Made by a program: the position numbers and the translations under genes
NCBI GenBank assembly: GCA_943704495.1
Contig: CALSCR010002856.1
Location: 4,581-39,221 of the forward strand
Origin: Pigoraptor chileana
Lineage: Eukaryota; Opisthokonta; Filasterea
DNA length: 34,641 nt
Reading direction: 5' to 3'
Part shown: in pieces, positions 1 to 11,186 of the stretch
Position numbering within the stretch: the first letter of the stretch is position 1
How the letters are laid out: every line of letters begins with the position of its first letter
Notes under the pieces: model-generated
Told to the model about the DNA's origin: nothing
Seen by the model: the letters and a program-made list of their open reading frames with translations, nothing else
The model's database searches: none

Positions 1-79
1 CCCCCCCCCCCCCCCCCCGGAAAAAAAATGCATATGTACACATGCATACTCGCATACACGCGCGGCATTTGTTGAGCAG
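1..79. other. Poly-C run and upstream intron end
   Basis: The window opens with 18 consecutive C, then a short A run and CATACA-rich sequence that reads like the 3' part of an intron, ending in an AG at 78-79. The homopolymer may be a contig-end artefact or a real simple repeat; it cannot be decided here. The 5' exons of the CHERP-like gene must lie beyond the left edge. Confidence 0.5.
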
Positions 80-2345
80 GTTGTTGGCATTTGGGAGTCG
101 AACTCGTCTTTTGATCCGCAGACAATACAGGAGATTAAGCAGGCGATCGGACTTGCGCCCGTCGACCATTCGTTCTCCCAGCACCCGCCTCAGCACGCGC
201 CGCAGTACCCGCATGCAGCGCCCCCGCAAGCCGCACCCGTCCCTCCGCCCGTCGGTCAGTGGCAGCAGCAACAGCACGGTGGATTTGGCGCGCCGGGCGG
301 CTTCCACGGACAGCCCGCGTTCCAGCAGGGCCCTCCTCCTCGTGGGTAAACCGTTTGATCGACTGGCCACTGATTGGGGGAGGAGGGGGAGGAGATGCGT
401 CCTCCATCCAGATATTTCGCGTGCTGTTATTGTTGTATTGTGTATGCTGTGGTTTGTTGTTTTTTTGGGTTATTAACCAATGTCAATGTCTTTGTGTGGC
501 ACGTGCCATGCCCCGCAGCGGCAAACGGCGTCTTTGTCGCCCAGCAGACGTCGATTCTCCCCGCGCCGGTGCCCCCAGTGCATTCGCACCCGCCGCCACA
601 GTTTGTGCAGCCAATGCCACTGCCACCGCCGCCCGTGCACATTGCACAGCTACCCCCAATGAAGCCCGCCGGTGGGCTGCCGAGACCCTACTATGAGCTG
701 CCCGCGGGCTTGATGGTGCCTGCTGTCAGAGTGAGTGTGCATGGCAACTCATGTTGCTTTTGTGTTTCGATTGCGCTTGTCGATTTGTGTGTGTGTGTGT
801 GTGTGGATGTATGAGTGTGTGTGTATGTGTGTGTGTGTGTGCTACATGCATTTGGCCTTGATGTTTCCTGTTGGGATCCGTGAAGCATTTCAGTCTTCCT
901 TTGCTGACTGTTCCCCGCACTCTTTAAACCGCATTGCAATAGGCGGAAGATCCCCCGTACGAGCCGATCGACCCGCTGTCTATGTCGATTCCGCCGGCCG
1001 CAGACGCTGTCCAGTCGCAGCGCATTGAGGCCGCAATCGACCGTTTTTATAAGGGGCTGTCGACGTCGTCGGACACAACATCCGGCACGTCTGGACACAT
1101 CCCACAGTCAGGCGGGGCACCGCTCGATGCCGACGGGTGGGAAAAGGGTCTCTTGGATGCCTTTCTGCGTGCACGGCGCGCCGCAAAGTCTGCGGTGAAG
1201 CGTGGAGCGCGTGGCAGGGACCGCTCTCGCTCGCGGTCTAGGTCTCGGGACGGATCACGTGATAGACGGGATCGGTCGTCGCGGAGGTCGCGCTCCCGAT
1301 CACAGTCACGCTCGCGGTCGAGATCACGTGACCGGCGAAGATCGCGCTCGCGGTCACCACGACGGAGCCGCCGTCGCAGCCGGTCGCGCTCGCGGTCGAG
1401 GTGAGTGGGCGTGGGTGGGGCGTTGCACCCGTGTGCGAGTTTTTGTTTCCTGTTAGTTTGCAGTGTTTTGTGAATCATCATATGTATCTGTGGTCTTTGT
1501 GACAAGTAATTGGTGTTTGGCATGTGCCTGTCTGCGGTGTGCATGTGTGTGCATTATGGGTTGGGTCATATGAGGTGATGATGTGTCGTCTGATAGAAAG
1601 TGCACCTGTGTTCCAGATCTCCCCACGACCGGCGCAATAAACGTCGTCGCTCTGCATCTCGTTCGCGATCAAGGTCAAGGCAACGCGTGGCACATCGCTC
1701 CCGCTCGCCATCTCCTACCTCACGGTGAGATTTCAGGACATTATTTCAGTTACACGCAGTGGTGTCCTTGTGCACTGTGTCTTATCCCCGGGGCTCTTTC
1801 TCGTCTGATTAACTATTGGGTTGTTTCAGTGTGGACAGGACGGCATCCCTGGCGGCGCCTGGGATCGGTTTCCAGTTGGGGCGTAAGCAAGGTGTGTGGC
1901 CAGTGTGTATGACTTGTGATGCTTGGTACAGCTGACGAGCCCTTATTACTGTAATGTCTGTCTGTAAATGTCCCGTGGGCAACTGAGATTCAACCCTGAA
2001 AATCTTCGTGCATCTGCAATAATTTATTATTTTCTTTTCAAACAATTGTGTGGTTGTTTACCCACCCAACCGAATGCAGATGGCGGCGACTTCCATTCTG
2101 GAGATGTGCGGCCTGGGCTGGGCTCGAAGCCGCCTCCCGCAAGCAACCCTCTCGCCGGCATACTCTTTGGCGGTGGGAGCGAGCAGAGCCCCCTGCTGGG
2201 TGCGCAGGGCGCGACACACACGCAAAACGATGCACAAAAGGGCGGCGCGGCAGATGCAGCAAAGGACGACGCCATCTACGCACAGTTCCGCAAGGCAAGG
2301 AGCTATGTCTACCGCAACGAAGCACCGCCTGCCAAGAAGGCGTAA
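80..2345 (+). CDS. CHERP: CHERP-like splicing factor, 3' part
   Basis: Nuclear, U2 snRNP-associated pre-mRNA splicing protein in other eukaryotes. Exons 80-341, 519-730, 943-1400, 1617-1724, 1830-1891 and 2080-2345 join in one frame to 455 residues and a TAA. The first exon carries the end of a CID/RPR domain (VVGIWESNSSFD), followed by a Pro/Gln-rich linker. Exon 2 ends in the strongly CHERP-like YYELPAGLMVP, continued by PYEPIDPL in exon 3, a helix like the one that follows it in animal CHERP, and a long Arg-Ser repeat domain. The C-terminus ends in a short conserved-looking stretch (FRKARSYVYR). I see no clear G-patch where animal CHERP has one. Intron 1 uses a GTGGGT donor; a GTAAAC four bases further on would break the frame. 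The N-terminal SURP module must lie left of the window. The family call is firm; the exact donor of exon 5 is less so (GTAAGC at 1883 also keeps frame). Confidence 0.85.
786..841 (+). repeat. TG-rich run in CHERP intron 2
   Basis: Nearly pure TG dinucleotides about 55 bases downstream of the GTGAGT donor at 731. It is sense-strand TG, the commonest type in introns of this window. Confidence 0.9.
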
Positions 2346-3125
2346 AAAGGGACATATTGGACATATAAAAAAATTGCCATTCTGATCATGTCACTGCTCT
2401 TTGCGAGTTTCGTTTCCATGGGACCGGGGTTTCATCCTCTCGTTCCAATACCTGAATTCATCAGTGTGTCGTATCTACTAAATGACATACATAAGCGTAT
2501 CAGTCAATGGCGGTGCTTATAGTAGACATTTGCTTTATTGTGACGGGTTGACACCTCAGTTCCCGTCCCGTCCTTGTTCCGCGGGTGTCGAGCAGGCGTG
2601 AGCACCCCTGTGTCGAGTATCCCCGCTTACTATCTCTTTCCCATTGCAATGTCTATCTAGTCTTCCTCTCCGTCTCCTCTATGTCTCTATGTGTCCATGC
2701 CCCTGTCTTTGTCAATCTAATCTTGTTCTCCTTGTCTTTTTTTGCCTCTGCATGTCTCTGTTTGTCTCGTGACGAAATGCCCGCAATCCTGGGGCGGGGG
2801 CGGAGTTTTTGTATCTTTCTCTCTTCTCATTCTTTGGCAAATAAGCTTGCGCACAATCTTTCTCGTTGTTTGGATTTTGATGGGTAATCTTCACCAACAC
2901 CCGCTTTCGTAAAGCGAAAGGAATTACAACCCCGATTTATTCCTGTGGGACTGGGATGCCTGCAGTGCCGAATGCGAGCGCCCAGTGCCCGTAGGATCAA
3001 ATACCAATAATGGCAACACACTGAGCTGCGCGTGTGAGCCGACACGGTCCAGCATACACTACACTCCCTCTCACTCCCATCTTGCGTCTCCCAGCTGGGG
3101 ACCGAGCGAGAGTGTTGCGGCGACA
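2346..3125. other. Intergenic, pyrimidine-rich
   Basis: Spacer between two genes on the same strand. The stretch 2630-2830 is rich in TCTCT/GTCTCT words on the + strand. I see no coding pattern and no AATAAA directly after the CHERP stop. A longer cyclase-like frame is open back to 2985 but has no ATG before 3126. Confidence 0.6.
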
Positions 3126-3968
3126 ATGCCGCTGTGGAAATGGAGGTCGTCAGTAGTTGTCCCTGCTGATGCCGACACTGGAATGAGCGTCATTGGCGCT
3201 CGCATGTCGGATGCCCGGAGGGAGAGCGCATCCTTGGAGGAAGCTGTGCTCAGCCCAACGTCTCTTGTATTTGATGGGGAGCTGGAGAAGGCGTACCGCA
3301 CCGCGCGTGTTCCGGTGCAGATGATAACGCATCGCTGGACGGCAGCATTCGCATTCGTATTCCTCGCCTACTTTTACTACTACGCGAGTCAGAGTGTCTC
3401 AACACTCTCTCCCAACGTGGTGGATGGCTACAAGAGGGCGTCGCCCATATATCTAGGCGGAAGCGTCTACTATGTGGTGGTCTTTTGCGCTGGGTTTACT
3501 CTGCCGTATCAACGCCTCGTGGAGGCCGGCAGCCATTACACCATCATACTTCTCATTGGCATCCCGATCGCCTTTCTCGCGATAACAGGTCGATGGATGG
3601 CTGCAGATGGATCCTATTCCGGCGGGTTGATGATCGTCATCATTGGCTCCGTGCTAACCATGGAGAAGTTCAAACCGATTGCCTGCATGTGTATGCTGTT
3701 TCTTGCCGCGCAAGTTGTGCAGTGTCTGGCTGGATCGGACAACACCGCTTCGCAAAACGTCATGGTGATTCTACCGGTGGGAATTGTCGGATTGTTTTCG
3801 ATTACCGCATGTTACGTGATCGACCTTGGCACGCGTCGCCTGTGGATAATCCAGCAGACGGTGCTGTCCAGCAGCGATGCACTGAGGAAGGAGAAGGAGG
3901 ACGCCGTGCGCTTGTTGGAGGCGCAACTTCCGCTGCCGGTCATCGAACAGCTGCCACATCAGAGATAG
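3126..3968 (+). CDS. Six-TM protein resembling a cyclase membrane half
   Basis: Single exon, 280 residues from the first ATG of the frame. Six hydrophobic segments are visible at about residues 71-89, 109-128, 138-156, 166-179, 184-202 and 211-232. A charged helix follows (DALRKEKEDAVRLLEAQLP). Six helices plus a short linker with an LLxxxLPxxVxxxL pattern is how membrane-bound class III adenylyl/guanylyl cyclases of protists enter their catalytic domain. Here the frame stops directly after that motif (EQLPHQR), and no cyclase catalytic sequence occurs in any frame downstream to 4361. It could be a truncated cyclase, a pseudogene, or a stand-alone regulator; the intact 5' part argues against old decay. 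The cyclase link is inference from architecture, not from catalytic residues. Convergent with the glycosyltransferase gene. Confidence 0.55.
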   Translation: MPLWKWRSSVVVPADADTGMSVIGARMSDARRESASLEEAVLSPTSLVFDGELEKAYRTARVPVQMITHRWTAAFAFVFLAYFYYYASQSVSTLSPNVVDGYKRASPIYLGGSVYYVVVFCAGFTLPYQRLVEAGSHYTIILLIGIPIAFLAITGRWMAADGSYSGGLMIVIIGSVLTMEKFKPIACMCMLFLAAQVVQCLAGSDNTASQNVMVILPVGIVGLFSITACYVIDLGTRRLWIIQQTVLSSSDALRKEKEDAVRLLEAQLPLPVIEQLPHQR

Positions 3969-4361
3969 AGAGACCCAACGTAGAGATCACTAGATCAGAT
4001 GACGCTGGTCACGAACTGCGGCCGCACTGACATAAATATGATACAGAAGCCAAACGCAACGCGCATACAATACAGACTGGAACATAACAAAAAAACACAG
4101 ACCCGTGACGTGTAATGACAGGGCCAGTCAAGACTGAAATAAAAAGGACATGGTAGCGCAAAATGCAGTAAAACAGAGAGACAATCCGGTGGCCGCAGTG
4201 ATGCACGTAGCTTACGCTGAGCGCAGGAAAATAAACCACAGAACAATCATAAACAAAACGTGTCAATATACGTATGGGGTCGGTACCGCATATCGTAGCT
4301 GCAGGATCAAGAGTGGCGTGTCCGTCATGCGGCGTCAGTGTCATGAACGTGCGATCGCCAA
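3969..4361. other. Convergent 3' spacer
   Basis: About 390 bp between the stop codons of the cyclase-like gene (+) and the glycosyltransferase (-). An AATAAA at 4138-4143 could serve as polyadenylation signal for the + strand gene; a second A-rich AATAAA lies near 4230. No coding pattern is seen. Confidence 0.45.
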
Positions 4362-7242
4362 TTATACCGCAGCCGCAGGTGCCAGACGGTCAAGGCGCAG
4401 AACTGTCTGGGCGTCAACGAGCGGGTTGGCATCAAATGATTCCATGAACACGCCAATGCATTTGCTGCGCACGGCACGCATTTCGGGGTTGTCTTCACTC
4501 TCGCCTATGTACGGCGTCCTCACTGAGCCGGTATCCACCCACGCAGGCGGGAGCAGTGACTCATGCGACACGGCAAAGTTCAGTGCAATGTCGTCACAGT
4601 CGTGAGCCACATCCACGTGACGCAGAATTTCCCTCGGCAGGCGGAAAAAGGCATCGAAATATCGCCGATGTACCAACACGGGACTCGACACAATAAAGTT
4701 GTACTTCCGCCCCTTTAGCACGTCCTCTCCATCTACATAGCGCCACTTCCGGTCGTAGTCATCAGCGCCACTCTCGAGCATTGCAGCGGCGGGACGGAAT
4801 CCAACAATCTGTTCCCTGCGCGTTTGCCACGTGTCGAGCGCAAACTCAAGCTCATCCTGGTGCAAGTCGAGGCTTAGCATCCACCCCTCGCCCCTGCCTA
4901 CAATGAGCACGCAATCAGGAGCCTCGCGGGGAATGTTGCTCGGTCGGTATGCGTGTGTGATGCGCCCCTCAAGCTGAACCCGAAAGTGAACGGGTTTGCC
5001 GCAGCCTGCGAGACTGCCCTGCTCGTCCAACATTGGGAGAGTGTCCTCGGGATCATTCCACAGAATAACAATGCCCCACAGCATCCGATGTGCCTGGCAA
5101 AAGCGTAAAAGCACGGGCTCAAACTGCTGCCACAGAGCATCGTTGCTGGTCACGAGGAGAGTGAAGGCTGGGCGTTCGATGGCCTGCCATGTGATGAATG
5201 CACAGAGCGACACAAGAAATGCATTGTTAAAATCATCATTCTACCACACCCCTCAGCCGAGACAGCACAAGTAGACATGGTGCGTGCAATCCTTCTGGGT
5301 ACAATGCATGCGACATATGGGCAAAAAATATGACATTGCATACTACTGACCGTTTTCGATGCGTCATCAGGAAGAGCCAACCTCGGATCGAACACACCAC
5401 CCGGAAACTGCCGCAGCTCGTCAGCCAGTTTCGTCTTGAGCGGCAGATATGCTGAGGCTTTAGAATCTTCGGGCAGCTTAAAGTTGTACATGGCGACAAC
5501 GTGCTCCGAGAACGACGCCCACATCGTCGCAAGATGATGCACAAATGGCGAGCGGTGGATGACGTCGTGCGGCTGGTCGATGACAAAGACGTCAGGGAGC
5601 ACCACAAAGCGGTACCCGGCGACATGCATGTGGAATACCAGCTGTGCGAAATTGCCGCCGCGGTTGACAAAAGAGTCATTGAAGCGGGGCATGTCGCGGC
5701 GCGCAATAAAATACGGCTCGAATCGCACAGAGTACGGGACCTCGTATATGTCCTTCGCCTCCATCCACTGACCATACCTAGTAGGCATGTACGCCAGACT
5801 AAAGTATGTGTGCATCGGGCGCATCTGTCCGGACTTCAGGGACGTCGTCGCGTCCTCCTTTGAGTAGAACACGCCGCTCTTCATTCCCGACCTACTTATG
5901 TTGTAGTTGACATTAAACGGCAACTCCACGGCGGGGGGGATGTAAGCGACAAGGCCGGGACAGCGGCTGTCATCCTGCTTCTGCAGGGACGCATACGACG
6001 ACTCGGCCTTGAGGATGCTACGAAGAAAAATGCTCATTCGCGCGTTGGGCATTACATCGAGGTCTGAGACGAGGATCCACTCTGTGCGCGCATTGTCCAG
6101 CGCCACGTTGCGGAGGGCATTAATGGGATAGAACGCCCCTTTGTCATCGCGCAAATGCCCATGCCGCTCCACGAGATGGACGTCGACCCACATTCGCAAA
6201 ATCTTATGCTTGGACATGTACGCCACAAATTTCTGCTCCTCGTCTCCCTCGAGCAGAACAGCAATCGACACGGGGCCCTTCCACACCGTTACGAGCTTCA
6301 AGAGATGCAAGTACACTCGATCGAGGGTTGCTTGCACAACAATGGTCATGCTGCGCTTCAACGAGTCCTCCATCATTCCGTTCTCCGCCCTGAAAAAGAA
6401 GGGACGCACTTCAAACAACCGCTTATAAGGATGCAGCAACAGATAGCGACCGTCGTCACCGCTGCCCGCTTCATCTCGCCCAACCAGGCCGGCCGATCGG
6501 GCTGAGTTGCGCCGGCGAGCGGCTGAATCATCGCGGATGGTGCATTCCCTTGGCCCGCGTATATCGGCAATACCGTGGCAGAAGTCGCGATCTGGACTAG
6601 GCAGCTCTGCGCGCACGACACTCAGCGCAGGCTGGCACTCATCAGCCTCACGTGCATTGGGATCCTGCAACAATAAAAGTAAGCCACAGGCCAAGAAGAA
6701 TACTGAGTTAGCCACGAGCAGGAGGCAAGGCCTAATCAGAGACCATCGAATCGGATGCTCAGTTGCCGTTTTCTGCAACAAACATGTGTGGATTCACCCA
6801 TTGCAACCGTCATCTGACGTCATTGTCACATTCAGATGACGGTTGGGTGAGTCCAACTAGACATACTGCATCCGCGCACAGTGCATGGCACTGTCATGCT
6901 GGTCACCAACAGTCTGTCACAGTACATCGAGTGACGCACCAGCATTGCATGCCGCAAGCCTCTCCTTCCTGTTCGCCGCGTTACGCTCTCATCGGGAAAT
7001 GCATCTAAAAGTGACGTTGCGGCATCCTCCTCCGATAATTTCAGCACAGCCCTCGTCAGTGAGGCGAGGCCCATCACCTCGAGGTTCGCTTTGTGTCGCG
7101 CAGCGTCAATGGTAATCGCACGGTATACCTTGATAAATGTGGCACTGTACTGCATGAACGCAACGAGCCCAACAACCAGCAGCGCCACCAGCATCGCGTT
7201 GGAGCGTGGCGCGGCCACTATGGGCGAACGTGCCGTCGTCAT
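4362..7242 (-). CDS. Two-domain glycosyltransferase, GT49 (LARGE type) + GT64 (exostosin type)
   Basis: Exons 7242-6940, 6772-5351 and 5183-4362 join in phase 0 to 848 residues; both introns are 167 bp. A hydrophobic segment lies at about residues 17-36 and a second at 117-136, so the protein is probably Golgi or ER anchored. Residues about 240-520 match the GT49 domain of LARGE/B4GAT1: a FYPINALRNVALDNA motif, then EWILVSDLDV with the DLD metal motif at 338-340, and a late FEPYFIARRD...FVNRGGN block. From about residue 578 the protein matches the C-terminal GT64 domain of exostosins: RPAFTLLVTS, IVILWND, DELEFALDTW, QIVGF and CDDIALNF. The canonical DDD of GT64 enzymes falls on GRG here (CVLIVGRGEGW), so this domain may not bind metal. 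LARGE itself pairs GT8 with GT49, so GT49 plus GT64 is a different pairing. The first exon is the least certain: its splice (GTGCGT at 6939) was chosen because exon 2 has no usable ATG. Confidence 0.8.
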
Positions 7243-9381
7243 CGCTGACTAAGGCAGACCGACGGGCGGCCTCAAGCTATATGTTTTTTGAAACAATGCA
7301 GATGCTGCGTGAATGACCGGCTATATGCATTGCCGCAGCAATGCGCAATTACTCTTCTGTTTAAAGATAGGGAACAACGTCGCGCAAAAACAAACGAGAG
7401 GCACCGAGCCCGCAAGCATCAACGGCGCAGAAAGCAAGGCATATGTTAGATATTACTGTACTGTAGTGCAAGGACCAAAAACGGCTGGGCCGGGAGGCAT
7501 TCGGTGGATGGAGCGGAGGTCTGTGGAACCCCACGAAGTCGGCCTGCAGAACGCGAGAGGTTAGTGTACTACGGTGCACACCAAGTGCCAGGAAGCCGAC
7601 TGCCGCCGCACCGACAACGAACCGGCGGGGATCCGCGGCTCAGTATCAAGGGCCAGTATACAGTCCTGCTCAGCATGGGACGATGGAGGGAGAAAAGCGG
7701 GGACGGCCAGATCGACCATTTGAAAAAAGGGAAAATAATAATTCAAATCAATGCGCATCCAATATTACAATGGATTAATTATCATATCAGTATCGGACTT
7801 TGTTTGATTAATGTTTATTTGTGTCAAAATTACCGTGCATTCTCACCTGCCGCAATCGCTATTTATAGCTGTATTCAATGCTCACCATGGCAACAATACG
7901 CCGCCGTATTTTCCGCACCTTTTTTTAAGTATGTGCTCTGTATGACACTTTTTAATTAACATTTATTTCACGGCTCTCGCTGACGGAATACCCAAATCGG
8001 GCACTTTTTACACCACTGACCACGCAGTGACGGCTGCGCGCGACTGTGAGAGGCGTCGAGTTACAGACGGCGGCCAGACCTTCCAGCCCCCAACTGGCGC
8101 ACTGCATTCAACATGTCACTAATGCATCACAACTGAGGAACCGACCTTGTTTCGATCGACATATTCCCTCAATTACACGACCTCAGTGACGACGCCGTCG
8201 ATAGTCGGCGCGCTCATCCTGAATGGTGCTCTGTACAAATTTCAGATTGCGACTCTGACCGGCACAATTCTGATGATCGGTCAGGCTGCAGAGACTGTGG
8301 CGCATCAAGCGGGGACTTACTGGCGGGCCGTAAGTTCATGGGCTGCTTGAGAACGGATCCTACTTGAAATCGACTAAAATTTAAGTTTGAAGGGCTACCA
8401 CTGAAATTTTCATAATAAGGCGGGTAAGCCGGACTGCTGATTCGGGCTCATCGGCACTGATCTGTGTAAGCATCAGTAACCCGTGCTATTTATGATGTCA
8501 CCTCCCTGAACTGGAACTGGCCGTGAAGCTACATAGAGCGCCGCCTGAAAGGCTCGGGGAACTGTCGGTTTACAGAGACTGAGGCTGTTACTCTCCCGGT
8601 TTGTCGCCGGCAAGTTGCATTCAGGCGGCCGAAAATAGTTCGATCGGCTGGCGCCGGCGCCCCGGGCTCAACGGCGGGCGCTGGCTGGTTTGTGAGTCTG
8701 CTTGACTCGGCTCTCCTTTTTGTTGTTATACTGTCGGAGGCTGGCGAATGCACAAAAGTATTCAGCACTGACCTGCCAGCCGTGAATCATATCCAAGCTA
8801 GCGCGGCGCCGTCTGGCGGCCGCCCCGGAGTCGTGCCAGTCGACGTCTACCTGAAATAGGCCGACGGGTTACGGCTGAACTCAGTGACTCGAAGGCTGCG
8901 GCTTACCCGGCGTCAGTGCAAACATGTCTGCATGAGTCGGACTAATTTCCTTACTAGTGGTCAGGGGTACTGAGGTGACTCTACCCGGCCTGCTGGTGGT
9001 AGACTAGCCCCCACTAATTTAATTTAGTAGTGGAAGATTTGTTTACTCGTGGCAGCGGCCCCGCTCAGTACTAAGAGTGGATTCGTTTCGGGACCGCTTC
9101 GCGGCCGCCGCCGGGGCCGACGTTCAGCAGGCCGAACGTGCCGTTAGTCTGAAACCTTGTCACGTGATACCGGCCTCGGCTGACCTTGGTGAGTCATAGA
9201 AATTCTGATTGGGGAGTTGGAGGCCGCCGTTGAATCATTAGTGCCGGGTCAGCGGCGCCGCGGACTGAGAAATACACACTGCTGAGTTATATATCTTTGA
9301 ATTCGTCTTTCCGTTATACTATTTTCTTGGTTTTTGTCTCACACTCGTGTATCGTCCTGTTCTTTTCCAGTGCTAGCCAAC
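7243..9381. other. Gene-poor block upstream of the lipocalin
   Basis: No frame here resembles a protein family on either strand; the longest ATG frames are under 90 codons apart from one of about 150 codons at 7504-7959 without recognisable motifs. The texture differs from the rest of the window: no TG/CA runs, an AT-rich patch with TTAATTA words at 7720-7960, GC patches rich in GGCCG/GCCGG at 8620-8840 and 9050-9260, and many GACTG/CAGTC words. A TCACGTGA lies at 9160-9167, about 215 bp before the lipocalin ATG. The first part also serves as the promoter side of the glycosyltransferase. Confidence 0.5.
9160..9167. promoter_or_regulatory. TCACGTGA palindrome upstream of lipocalin
   Basis: E-box-like 8-mer about 215 bp upstream of the lipocalin start codon. 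The same word recurs in the other promoters of the window. Regulatory function is inferred from recurrence only. Confidence 0.4.
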
Positions 9382-11186
9382 ATGTCACAAGCGAGGCTAA
9401 CCCATACAGGGAACTCGCATGCACAGTTCTTCCGCATTGTTTCAATGGCGACGGCTGTCGGCCTCTTGATTGCCGTGAGTTGATCCATGAGAATACGGGT
9501 GATTGGTGCAATTCAGTGCGATAAGGCCTCAGTGGCTGCATTAGTTGGCCTGCTGGCGCACGGCGTTCGCAGAGTCAGCTCGGTTTAGTCGGCATTCCTG
9601 TCAGTCGTGACGGGTGACTGACCATGAGTCAAGGGCATTCGGTGCTCACTCTAATATTGCTGCAGTCAGTCAGCAGCAGAGTATATTAGGAGCCGCCGTA
9701 CAAGCCAGCGCTTTCGATAGCAGAGGGGATGCACCCACTCGGAAGGGCGCACAACAGTTCATATGCGGCGTGCGTGTAGGGCTCTATGGCCACTTCACAT
9801 CATGGCCTGCTCAGTTGTATAACATATGACAACGAACGACTTTCTCTCTCGAATGCAGGCCTGCGCTGTGGGTACATCATTAGCAATGCCTGCCAGCGAG
9901 GGATGCATCAGCGCGCCCCCTGCACCTGCATTCAACAACAGTGCTTACGGTGGACTTTGGTACGAAATCGGAAAGATTCAAACAGCAGGTGGTGGCTTTT
10001 TCGAAAAGGTGAGGCAAATCTCGGCCAACTGCTGCACGCATCCCGGCTTAGTGCTATGCTGTCAGTCGCATGCATGTCCAATCACAAACAACTTAATAGT
10101 CACCAACCTGGATACAAGCAATTCAGCTGTATACCGCTGTCTCGCTCGTTTGGCGAGGAAATTAGGCAGCAAGTTCCGACTCGAGCTCTGGAAGTGGCCG
10201 TCGGATCAGTTGGCCGCAGCCGCGCGAGGGCGTCGACAGTGGCGCCGATGGAAGTTAGCCATCAACAGTGTCTGACTGATGAAACATGACTGCGCTGTAC
10301 TTTCTTCCATGTGTTTTTTGGTGCCTGCCTCAGGACTGTGTGTGCACCATAATCGATGTTGCGTATACAAACAGCGAGACCGGCGACGGTAAGGTTCTGA
10401 ATAGCTGTCGCAAGAAGACGGTGGATGGGAGCTACCTCAATGCTACCGGTAAGAACCGCAAACATTCAAGTGTGCAGTGTCTCGAGGTTCATAATGCATG
10501 CGCGCATCAATGTCATAATCTTGTTCTATTAGATCATTCTTAGCTCGTCTACGTGTCTGTGTGCACGAGTAGCGTGAACCTGACTGCAAGTGGCAATTAG
10601 TTGATGGACTGCCCGCGGCGGCCCGAGCGGTTTTGTGATTTTGATACTGACGTGAATCACGTGATTGGGCTGCCGGTGCAGGCACCCTCTCGAGCGAGAA
10701 TCCGCAGGGCAAGTGGTATGAGGGTTTTTTCCCCCTTGCACCCAAGGTACAACACGGGCTTGAAACTCACGCAACAAAAGACAGTTTGTGTATTAATAAC
10801 AGGGTTCCAACTAAATTGTTTGCTGTTTGTTAGATCGCCTGAAATCAGTCGTGAGTGTACTTCGTTAATTTTCATGCCGGCTATGCCGACTGGCTTGTCT
10901 GATCTGTCACTCACACTGTGTTTACAATTTCTGTGATACGGTGAAACCCCCCAACTACAACATCCATCAGGTCTCCTACACAATCATATTCATTGGCGAC
11001 GACTATGCCGTCGAGTATGATTGCGGATCGACCCTCGGCTTTGTCAACTACTGCATCCACATTCTCTCGCGCAAGCCCACAATGGACCAGGCGCTCTTTG
11101 ACCGCCTCATTGCAGACTCTGTGGCGCTGGGCCTCAACACGCAGAACCTCCCCGTGCAGGTTACAAAGCAGGACGGCTGCTGGTGA
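9382..11186 (+). CDS. Secreted lipocalin-like protein
   Basis: Exons 9382-9474, 9859-10008, 10334-10448, 10682-10746 and 10971-11186 give 212 residues. A second in-frame ATG at 9445 would start exactly at a classical signal peptide (MATAVGLLIAACAVGTSLA), so either ATG could be used. The mature protein has the lipocalin GxW signature (YGGLWYEIGKIQT, about residues 61-73), a Cys-containing strand (DCVCTIIDVAY), a second GKWYEGFF and a late strand (VSYTIIFIGDDYAVEYDCG), the order seen in ApoD/Blc-type lipocalins, which bind small hydrophobic ligands in a beta barrel. Several Cys suggest disulphides and an exported product. The acceptor at 10970 is used because no AG occurs in the preceding 110 bp. 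A TCTTTTCCAG at 9361-9370 may close a 5' UTR intron. The introns lack the TG/CA runs common in the neighbouring genes. The ligand cannot be predicted. Confidence 0.8.

Noticed and set aside
42-476. 144-codon Arg/Ser-rich frame and overlapping 145- and 146-codon frames at the left end
   Set aside because: They read across the CHERP intron in the wrong frame, or are shadows of its exons; only the frame starting at 80 continues the CID domain.
1047-1544. 165-codon frame on the minus strand, rich in Arg and Asp
   Set aside because: It is the antisense shadow of the CHERP Arg-Ser repeats; CG-rich Arg/Ser codons read as Arg/Asp on the other strand.
10941-10970. In-frame extension of the last lipocalin exon upstream (KPPNYNIHQ)
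   Set aside because: No AG acceptor exists in the 110 bp before it, whereas CATCAG at 10965-10970 keeps frame with the GTACAA donor and has a CTACAAC branch-like sequence just upstream.
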